This document shows, piece by piece, positions 1-4,610 of a stretch of DNA of 6,936 nucleotides. Position 1 is the stretch's first letter, and the number at the start of each line of letters is the position of its first letter. The DNA is from Porticoccus sp. Its GTDB lineage: Bacteria > Pseudomonadota > Gammaproteobacteria > Pseudomonadales > Porticoccaceae. The translations under genes were made by a program, and so were the position numbers. Below the pieces are notes generated by a model. It was not told the origin of the DNA and searched no databases. It saw nothing but the letters and a program-made list of their open reading frames with translations. Where the stretch lies: the NCBI GenBank assembly GCA_023263825.1, contig JALQUJ010000214.1, forward strand, positions 1-6,936. The letters run 5' to 3'.

Positions 1-577
1 TGGAGCCGTTCTTGAGTTTCGATAATAATTGGGCAACGGCTTTGAAAGATGCGCGCTGTTCAGAATCAGATTGATTCTTTTTGGGAATTGCCATTAATCC
101 GCGCAATTTTAGATTGGGTAATTTTGCAACAGCATGGGCGACCTCTTCTACTTCATTAGCCAGTAACCCTGATTTACTTTCTTCTGAATTGATATTGACT
201 TGTAAGCAAACGTTGAGAGGTATTGGGTGGTCAGTGCGAAGCTGGTTTAAGCGCTCTGCGATCTTGATTCTGTCAACACTGTGAACCCAGTCAAAATTTT
301 CTGCTACTTTTCGTGTTTTATTAGACTGTATTGGGCCGATAAAATGCCAAGTGATATTAGTAAGGTCTGAAAGTTGCTGCTGCTTCTCTAGGGCTTCTTG
401 AAGATAGTTTTCGCCAAAATGCCATTGCCCTTGCTCGTAAGCATTTTGAATGGCCGCTGCAGGTTGCCCCTTGCTAACAGCAAGCAGGGTAATTTCATCG
501 GGATTTCGGTTCACATTTTTTGTGATCTGTTTAATCCGATGGTCAATATGTTTGAGATTGTCGGCTATATTAGGCAT
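1..577 (-). CDS. yggS: PLP homeostasis protein YggS/PLPBP (3' end truncated by window edge)
   Basis: Cytosolic pyridoxal-5'-phosphate binding protein of the YggS/PROSC (alanine racemase-like fold) family. It has no known enzymatic reaction and buffers PLP and amino-acid pools. The minus-strand frame starts at the ATG at 577 and is open to the window edge (192 complete codons; E. coli YggS is 234 aa, so about 40 residues are missing). Family motifs in order: LLAVSKGQP with the PLP-binding lysine at K36, the same position as in E. coli; FGENYLQE (about 55-62); WHFIGPIQSNK (about 78-88); VHSVDR; QVNINSEESKSG; LRGLMAIP. No Shine-Dalgarno sequence precedes the ATG; instead TATATA lies 8 bases upstream (586-591), so the transcript could be nearly leaderless. 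In P. aeruginosa yggS is divergent from pilT; here the upstream neighbour is a noncoding stretch and then ruvX on the same strand. Identification is firm; the start is moderately sure. Confidence 0.95.
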   Translation of the reverse strand, partial: MPNIADNLKHIDHRIKQITKNVNRNPDEITLLAVSKGQPAAAIQNAYEQGQWHFGENYLQEALEKQQQLSDLTNITWHFIGPIQSNKTRKVAENFDWVHSVDRIKIAERLNQLRTDHPIPLNVCLQVNINSEESKSGLLANEVEEVAHAVAKLPNLKLRGLMAIPKKNQSDSEQRASFKAVAQLLSKLKNGS

Positions 578-610
578 ATACTTGGTATATATAAGCGTGG
601 TGGTTATATT

Positions 611-642
611 TAGGGGCCCTATAGTAGGCGTTATGCCTAGGG
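611..642. repeat. Nested inverted repeats TAGGG/CCCTA/TAGGG and TAGGC/GCCTA
   Basis: TAGGG (611-615) is followed after one base by its reverse complement CCCTA (617-621), and another TAGGG occurs at 638-642. Between them TAGGC (625-629) and GCCTA (635-639) form a 5-bp stem around the loop GTTAT. Two mutually exclusive foldings are therefore possible: CCCTA with either the left or the right TAGGG. No T-tract follows on either strand, so it is not an obvious intrinsic terminator. It lies 35-65 bases upstream of yggS, where an operator could sit. Function unknown. Confidence 0.35.
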
Positions 643-712
643 AACGACACATAGATTACTACACAGCTTTTTGGGAAAGCATTAGATTAATCCAGAATAA
701 CAGGAATAACGC

Positions 713-910
713 ATGGCTATTCGGTATCTATATAAAGCGTATGATAACAATAAGATATAGGTTCAGTGTGAAGTCCATCGTGATACTCATGGTTTTAGTG
801 AAGCCTTGCTTATCAAACTCCAGTCAGAAACAGACCCAGGCTATTTGTCCAATGCTGCTGATGATCTTCAGGTGGCTGGTGATCAGGATGACCAGAGTAA
901 TATTTTTTAG
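713..910 (+). pseudogene. Possible small protein gene with in-frame amber codon
   Basis: Unrecognised. An ATG at 713 is preceded by AGGA (702-705) at 7-base spacing, a good ribosome binding site. The frame reads MAIRYLYKAYDNNKI, then TAG at 758-760, and continues without another stop for 49 more codons to TAG at 908-910. The distal part begins VQCEVHRDTHGFSEALL and ends in an acidic stretch (AADDLQVAGDQDDQSNIF). It has a plausible amino-acid composition and balanced codon use, and no start codon with a ribosome site of its own. A CAG-to-TAG transition would explain the interruption and would restore a 65-residue acidic protein. A weak terminator-like hairpin begins 5 bases after the second stop, which fits a monocistronic plus-strand unit. 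Alternatives are a 15-residue peptide only, a readthrough protein, or chance. I cannot name a family. Confidence 0.35.
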
Positions 911-914
911 GGCG

Positions 915-939
915 TTTCTGTGAATCAGAGGGTTTTTTT
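915..939 (+). terminator. Weak intrinsic terminator-like hairpin
   Basis: TTTCTG (915-920) can pair with CAGAGG (926-931) around the loop TGAAT, giving four Watson-Crick pairs plus two G-U pairs. Seven T residues follow at 933-939. The stem is short, so termination would be inefficient. Its place, 5 bases after the small frame ending at 910 and just before the convergent ruvX end, suits a plus-strand terminator that limits antisense transcription into ruvX. There is no T-tract for minus-strand transcripts from ruvX. Confidence 0.3.
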
Positions 940-968
940 GAACTAGACAGCGTGAATGCAGTTAGCGG

Positions 969-1448
969 TCAGATGGGTTGGGCACAGCTCGGATCTGATA
1001 GCCAGGTTTGCAAAATAATAACTGCAGCCAAGTCATCTACAGGCTGTTCTTTGTAGCTCTTTTTACCGCGTCTATTTTCACCCGCTTTAAGGGTGGACTC
1101 TTGCTGCTTAGCCTCAAATGTAGAAAGGCGTTCGTCTACCATACTGACCTGAAGACCAAACATTCCATGTAGCCTATTACCAAATTTTCTGGCCCGTGCA
1201 CAAAACTCACTTTCAGTGCTGTCCATATTCAGTGGTAGTCCAACAAGGACTTGGTCAGGTTGCCATTCTTCCAGAAGTTGCTTGATTTGCGTCCAGTCGG
1301 GAATACCATCTTTTGCTTTAAAGACGGTGAGTGGATTTGCAGTGTTGGTCAGTGTTTGTCCAATGGCAACACCAATTTGACCGGTTCCAAAATCAAAGGC
1401 GAGCACTGTGTCGGATTTAGTAGGAATAGTAGAGTCTCTTTTATGCAT
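969..1448 (-). CDS. ruvX: Putative pre-16S rRNA nuclease / Holliday junction resolvase RuvX (YqgF)
   Basis: RNase H-fold nuclease of the YqgF/RuvX family, needed in E. coli for maturation of the 16S rRNA 5' end and also called a Holliday junction resolvase. The protein has 159 aa (E. coli YqgF 138 aa), with about 14 extra N-terminal residues. Family landmarks: AFDFGTGQIGVAIGQ with acidic D19; WQPDQVLVGLPLNMD (62-76); ARARKFGNRLHG (84-95); VDERLSTFEA with D105/E106; PVDDLAAVIILQTWL with D138, aligned to the conserved C-terminal aspartate. All expected acidic active-site positions are present. Its ATG (1448) overlaps the end of yqgE by 8 bases (ATGCATAA), so translation is probably coupled; no strong ribosome site of its own is visible. 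The yqgE-ruvX pair is conserved in gammaproteobacteria. In Pseudomonas pyrR-pyrB follow; here they are absent. Confidence 0.96.
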   Translation of the reverse strand: MHKRDSTIPTKSDTVLAFDFGTGQIGVAIGQTLTNTANPLTVFKAKDGIPDWTQIKQLLEEWQPDQVLVGLPLNMDSTESEFCARARKFGNRLHGMFGLQVSMVDERLSTFEAKQQESTLKAGENRRGKKSYKEQPVDDLAAVIILQTWLSDPSCAQPI

Positions 1449-2034
1449 GCCCGATATTAGAGCTTATCAGGCTGAAATCTATGCCAGCTTTAGCCGCTGC
1501 CGCTTTAGCTCTCTCATCAAAGGGGACATCAAAAATAATATTGGCATCACTAGGAATGGTCAGCCATGCATTGCTGGCGAGTTCTTCTTCTAGCTGGCCA
1601 GGGCCCCAACCAGAATAGCCTAATGTAATAATAAGGTCACTTGGCCCTTGATCATTAGCAATATCAGAAATGATGTCACTGGATGCTGTCAGGCTAATGT
1701 TATTCGAAATTGGTAGGGTCGATTCCCATTTTCGATCACTGGTTCGATGTAAAACAAAACCTCGATCAATTTGAACAGGACCGCCCGCCAGCAACGATTG
1801 ATCACCAATTTTTGTCGTATAGCCTAACTCGAGTTGATCAAATATTTGACTAACAGGTATGTTTAGGGGCTGGTTAATGACCAGCCCCATCGCACCCTCG
1901 GCATTGTGTTCACAAAGATAGATAACAGTTTCAAAGAAATGGGGGTCAAGCAATCCAGGCATAGCGATTAAAAAATGGTTGCTCAGGTCTTTCATGACAT
2001 GATCTGAGTTCGTGCTGTTTGATGGTGTTGTCAT
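1441..2034 (-). CDS. yqgE: YqgE/AlgH family protein (UPF0301)
   Basis: Conserved cytosolic protein of unclear biochemistry. It is named AlgH in Pseudomonas, where it has been linked to alginate regulation, and a nucleic-acid-related role has been suggested from structure. Length is 197 aa (E. coli YqgE 187). Diagnostic segments: HFLIAMPGLLDPHFFETVIY (20-39), LCEHNAEGAMGLVINQPL, LLAGGPVQIDRGFVLH, SDLIITLGYSGWGPGQLEEE and NAWLTIPSDANIIFDVPF. The start is uncertain: the ATG at 2034 has AGGGGA about 15 bases upstream, rather far, while an in-frame ATG at 1995 (MKDLSNHF) would match the N-terminus of E. coli YqgE better but has no ribosome site. The upstream gap of 87 bases to the tonB remnant contains an inverted repeat, so yqgE may have some transcription of its own. 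The 3' end overlaps ruvX. Confidence 0.95.
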   Translation of the reverse strand: MTTPSNSTNSDHVMKDLSNHFLIAMPGLLDPHFFETVIYLCEHNAEGAMGLVINQPLNIPVSQIFDQLELGYTTKIGDQSLLAGGPVQIDRGFVLHRTSDRKWESTLPISNNISLTASSDIISDIANDQGPSDLIITLGYSGWGPGQLEEELASNAWLTIPSDANIIFDVPFDERAKAAAAKAGIDFSLISSNIGHA

Positions 2035-2078
2035 AACTATAAGTATGATTCCCCTTTTTTAGAAAACAAGCCAGAGAT

Positions 2079-2103
2079 TTCTATATCAAGTTATAGAACG
2101 TTC
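2079..2103. repeat. 7-bp perfect inverted repeat plus adjoining GAACGTTC palindrome
   Basis: TTCTATA (2079-2085) and TATAGAA (2092-2098) are perfect inverted copies separated by 6 bases. The last copy overlaps the 8-bp palindrome GAACGTTC (2096-2103). The block lies between the tonB remnant stop and yqgE. It lacks a T-tract in the minus direction, so it is a poor terminator. Read on the minus strand, TTGATA followed after 17 bases by TTTTCT is a weak sigma-70-like pair inside the same block. It could be a regulator site or promoter for yqgE-ruvX, or simply AT-rich chance symmetry. Confidence 0.3.
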
Positions 2104-2121
2104 AAATGGTGTGAGCAGAAC

Positions 2122-2745
2122 CTAGTTTATCGTGTTGAGATGATTGCCCGGAACAAATCGCCAGGTGCGAATAATTTCCAACTTATCCCATTGTTTTATC
2201 TCTGGAGGAAATGGAGCAAAGGGGGATGCCAGTCTTACCGTTCTAATGGCTGCTTGATCCAGCACTCGTTGCCCGGAACTTAATAATAGCTCAACGCTGT
2301 CGACGGTCCCATTCGGTAGCAAGGTTACTGCAAACCTTAGATCACCATAGAGGGATTTTTGTCGAGCCTCTTCCGGGTAGTTGTTATTACCTACCATTGC
2401 TATTCGGTCAATCCAGTAACGTAAGTAGGCTGCATGGTCTGCTGCTTTTGTGCTGGCTGAGGTAATTCTCAGTACTCTGGGGAACTTGCTATATTCTTGC
2501 TGTTGTTGATCTAATTTTGCTTTTAGGCTGGCGATTTCTAGTGAGGCGGCCTGGGGTAAGGGTGTTATGACGGGCTGCTCCATTTCTTTCGGTGCTAATT
2601 TGTCTGCAGTGCTTTGCAGACTGTCGGCTATGGTAGAAACGGCGGGTGTTTTACTAACGACAGATTGTTCTTGAACCTGTTGCAGTGGTGCCCCGGTTTT
2701 CTTTAGGTTGGCATCCTGTATGTCGGCTTGTCTATCCGTTGTTCC
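2122..2745 (-). pseudogene. N-terminally truncated TonB-family energy transducer (tonB3-like remnant)
   Basis: The C-terminal half is a clear TonB domain: RYWIDRIAMVGNNNYPEEAR, LYGDLRFAVTLLPNGTVDSV, ELLLSSGQRVLDQAAIRTV, and a final LEIIRTWRFVPGN. It resembles the TonB that lies next to gshB in P. aeruginosa (tonB3, about 320 aa, involved in twitching motility). A full TonB has an N-terminal inner-membrane helix that docks with ExbB/ExbD, followed by a periplasmic linker. Here the frame holds only a linker remnant (including QQVQEQSVVSKTPAVS) and a coiled-coil-like EIASLKAKLDQQQQEY, and runs back into gshB in another frame until a TGA at 2764-2766. There is no ATG, GTG or TTG before the ATG at 2583 (which gives 153 aa, with at best a weak ribosome site) and no hydrophobic segment at all. 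The ATG just after the gshB stop (2747) is in the wrong frame and ends after 14 codons. Probably non-functional for energy transduction; a soluble 153-residue product is possible. Confidence 0.8.
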
Positions 2746-2747
2746 AT

Positions 2748-3695
2748 TTAAACTGATCTTTGTTCAATGGCATCCATTAGTTTACCGCCAATATCCGTTG
2801 ACTCCTGGCGGTCAATTTCACGTGCACAGGTTGGGCTGGTCACGTTAATTTCAGTCAAGTAATCACCAATAACATCTAGGCCGGCAAACAGGATACCTTT
2901 TTCCTTCAGGGTTGGTCCGACCTGTTTCGCAATCCAGAGGTCCCGCTCACTTAATGGTTGTACTACGCCAGTACCGCCTACTGCAAGGTTACCGCGTATA
3001 TCGTCTTCTGGCGGAATTCTGGCCAGGCAATGGGGAATAGGTTCTCCATCGACCATTAGTACACGCTTATCACCGGCATCAATTTGGGGGATAAATTTTT
3101 GTGCCATGATAGTGCGGGCACCTTCAAGTGTCAGGGTTTCAATAATGACATTTAGATTAGGGTCTTTTTGGCTGACCTTAAAAATGGAAGATCCACCCAT
3201 ACCGTCCAGTGGTTTTAGAACAATATCACCGTGAGTTTTATGGAAGTTTTTTAGCTGTGAAGCATCTCTGCTCACAAGTAGAGGGGGAGAGCATTGTGGA
3301 AACAGGGTTGCGAATACTTTTTCGTTGCAGTCCCTGAGGCTCTGGGGTTTGTTGGCAACCAATACACCTTGTTTTTCAGCAGCTTCCAGAATGTATGTTG
3401 AATAAATATATTCACTATCAAAGGGAGGGTCCTTGCGCATTAAAATAACGTTGAGGTGGGACAGGGGCTGTATTTTTGCCTCTCCAACACTAAACCAATT
3501 GGTTGTGCTGTCTCTGACTATCAAGGGTGCCATTTTGGCAATGGGATCGCCACTGGCAAGAGCCAGATGGCTTTGTTCCATATACATGAGCTCCCAGCCT
3601 CGGCACTGTGCTGCCAGTAATAAGGCTAGGGTTGTGTCTTTATAGGGTTTGATGTTGTTAATGGGATCCATCACAACCCCAAGAATCTTGCTCAT
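2748..3695 (-). CDS. gshB: Glutathione synthetase
   Basis: ATP-grasp ligase that joins gamma-glutamylcysteine and glycine to make glutathione, the second step of the pathway, in the cytosol. Length is 315 aa from the chosen start (E. coli GshB 316), collinear throughout. Signatures: KILGVVMDPI at the N-terminus; VILMRKDPPFDSEYIYSTYI; NKPQSLRDCNEKVFA; the ATP-grasp loop GDIVLKPLDGMGGSSIFKV; GDKRVLMVDGEPIPHCLARIP; RGNLAVGG; GLDVIGDYLTEINVTSP followed by TCAREI. The start at 3695 is chosen because AGGTAA lies 5 bases upstream and the protein then begins like other GshB proteins; an earlier in-frame ATG at 3713 would add six residues (MMQVTL). It is intact, including the usual C-terminal LMDAIE motif, up to its TAA at 2748-2750, immediately beyond which the broken tonB begins. 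It is the first gene of the minus-strand gshB-tonB-yqgE-ruvX series. Confidence 0.98.
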   Translation of the reverse strand: MSKILGVVMDPINNIKPYKDTTLALLLAAQCRGWELMYMEQSHLALASGDPIAKMAPLIVRDSTTNWFSVGEAKIQPLSHLNVILMRKDPPFDSEYIYSTYILEAAEKQGVLVANKPQSLRDCNEKVFATLFPQCSPPLLVSRDASQLKNFHKTHGDIVLKPLDGMGGSSIFKVSQKDPNLNVIIETLTLEGARTIMAQKFIPQIDAGDKRVLMVDGEPIPHCLARIPPEDDIRGNLAVGGTGVVQPLSERDLWIAKQVGPTLKEKGILFAGLDVIGDYLTEINVTSPTCAREIDRQESTDIGGKLMDAIEQRSV

Positions 3696-3996
3696 AAGTG
3701 TTACCTGCATCACGCCATGGGAGGCCGATTGTTATTTATGATTGTAAACCGTGATTCTAACTCAGAGGCCCCTAGTAAAAGTTAGGTGTTGTTAACACTA
3801 TCTTACATTGGATGGCGAATCTGAACTGCTAAACCTATTTAAGGCAGGGAGGATAGATACCAAACAGTGTATAAAGTTTATTAACAGTTCCCAATAATTT
3901 TCGGGAAGTCTAATAAGAAAGCAATTTTTTATGTAAAAAAGAAATCATAAGTTACATAATTAACAGATGCTATGTGCTAAATAAGGGTTATATATT
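3696..3996. promoter_or_regulatory. Divergent intergenic region between gshB and pilI
   Basis: These 301 bases are AT-rich with many stops in all frames; no gene remnant is recognisable, in particular no receiver-domain sequence from pilG or pilH. They must hold the gshB promoter and probably the pilI-pilJ promoter. Visible structures are GTGTT-gtt-AACAC (3786-3798 area, with a GTTAAC core), TTCCC/GGGAA (about 3888-3907), and an AT-rich TTTTTT-atgt-AAAAAA stem near 3926-3941. A TATAAA hexamer at 3870-3875 could serve plus-strand transcription but has no convincing -35 partner. I saw no clear sigma-54 -24/-12 pair. Confidence 0.5.
3866..3894 (-). promoter_or_regulatory. Candidate sigma-70 promoter for gshB
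   Basis: On the minus strand TTGGGA (3894-3889) is followed after exactly 17 bases by TACACT (3871-3866). Each matches the sigma-70 consensus in four of six positions. This would give a gshB leader of about 165 bases. The plus-strand TATAAA at 3870 overlaps the same site. Judged by eye only; AT-rich DNA yields such matches by chance. Confidence 0.22.
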
Positions 3997-4539
3997 GTGA
4001 TGGCTGAAGCCAACCAAGCATTTGATACGCTGGCTACGCTCTCTGGTAAATACAACAACTCTGCCCGTTGGGTGCCTGAGCAGGAAGACATAGCACCGAC
4101 TCGAAAGGTGGTTTGTTTTTCTCTTATGGGCGTCAACCTTGCCATGGCACTTGAAGAGCTAACAGAAATTCTTGAACTACCCCAATGTACCCGCTTGCCT
4201 CGCGTCAAGCACTGGGTTTGGGGTGTGGCAAATTTGAGAGGCCGCTTCCTTCCTGTCATAAACCTTGCAGAGTTTTTGGGCGGAAGATTAACGTCTCCAC
4301 GTAAATTACACCGTGTGTTGGTTGTTGATTTGCGTGGTGTATTTGTTGGCTTGGTTGTGGATCAGGTTTACGGTATGCGTAATCTACAAGTGGATAAATT
4401 TCAACGAAAGCCAGAAGGTGTTCCCAAAATATTTTCACCCTATGCAGAGGGTGGTTTTTATCAAGAAGATGATACATGGATATTGCTGAGGCCAGGTAAG
4501 CTTCAGAGTGATCCACGCTTTATGGAGGTGGCTGCATAG
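3997..4539 (+). CDS. pilI: Type IV pilus chemosensory adaptor PilI (CheW-like)
   Basis: CheW-domain coupling protein that links the receptor PilJ to the ChpA-type histidine kinase of the Pil-Chp system governing twitching motility and surface sensing; it acts at the polar inner-membrane array. Length is 180 aa (P. aeruginosa PilI 178). CheW landmarks: VVCFSLMGVNLAMALEELTEI (38-58), RLPRVKHWVWGVANLRGRF then LPVINLAEFLG (66-95), RVLVVDLRGVFVGLVVDQVYGM (106-127), and the C-terminal FSPYAEGGFYQEDDTWILL. The RGRFLPVINL segment is the typical receptor/kinase contact region. Start: AAGGG (3983-3987) lies 9 bases before GTG 3997, while the next codon is ATG 4000 at 12 bases; the two differ by one residue. 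pilJ follows after 71 bases. Unusually, no pilG or pilH lies between gshB and this gene, so pilI is first in its operon. Confidence 0.96.
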   Translation: MMAEANQAFDTLATLSGKYNNSARWVPEQEDIAPTRKVVCFSLMGVNLAMALEELTEILELPQCTRLPRVKHWVWGVANLRGRFLPVINLAEFLGGRLTSPRKLHRVLVVDLRGVFVGLVVDQVYGMRNLQVDKFQRKPEGVPKIFSPYAEGGFYQEDDTWILLRPGKLQSDPRFMEVAA

Positions 4540-4610
4540 CGGCCTACCAAAACATTATTCCCTAAAAATGCTGTTATAAACCGGCGTCACTTGTTCGGAG
4601 TGAGATTGAC

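Larger units (their letters stand above)
578..968. other. Gene-poor stretch between yggS and ruvX
   Basis: These 391 bases hold no confidently recognised gene. Visible in them are an AT-rich segment next to the yggS start, a cluster of short inverted repeats at 611-642, a small plus-strand frame broken by an amber codon (713-910), and a weak hairpin with a T-tract (915-939). In P. aeruginosa, pyrR, pyrB, pyrC, pilT and pilU lie in the equivalent interval. I read all three frames on both strands for remnants of PilT (Walker A and Walker B regions) or PyrB/PyrR and recognised none. No tRNA cloverleaf is evident. A longer plus-strand frame at 450-923 is mostly the antisense of yggS and has no protein-like character beyond it. 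Confidence 0.6.

Noticed and set aside
81..613. Two short plus-strand frames (81-284 and 398-613)
   Set aside because: Both lie opposite the clear yggS coding sequence, and their translations show no family features.
450..923. 157-codon plus-strand open frame
   Set aside because: Its first part is antisense to yggS, and the rest runs through the spacer in a different phase from the better-supported small frame at 713. The translation is hydrophobic and composition-biased, with no ribosome site or recognisable domain.
2703..2747. 14-codon frame whose ATG abuts the gshB stop (TAAATG), as a possible start for tonB
   Set aside because: It is out of phase with the TonB domain frame and stops at TAA (2703-2705). 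A frameshift would be required, and even then no membrane anchor would result.
3769..3776. GGCCCCTA, reverse complement of TAGGGGCC at 611-618
   Set aside because: An eight-base match between two spacers in 7 kb is within chance, and the flanks do not match.
3926..3941. TTTTTT-ATGT-AAAAAA symmetric element upstream of pilI
   Set aside because: A homopolymer-based stem of A/T only in AT-rich DNA is weak as a terminator or operator, and there is no GC stem.
3960..4516. Minus-strand frames opposite pilI
   Set aside because: The plus strand encodes a full-length, convincing PilI here; the antisense translations have no motif.
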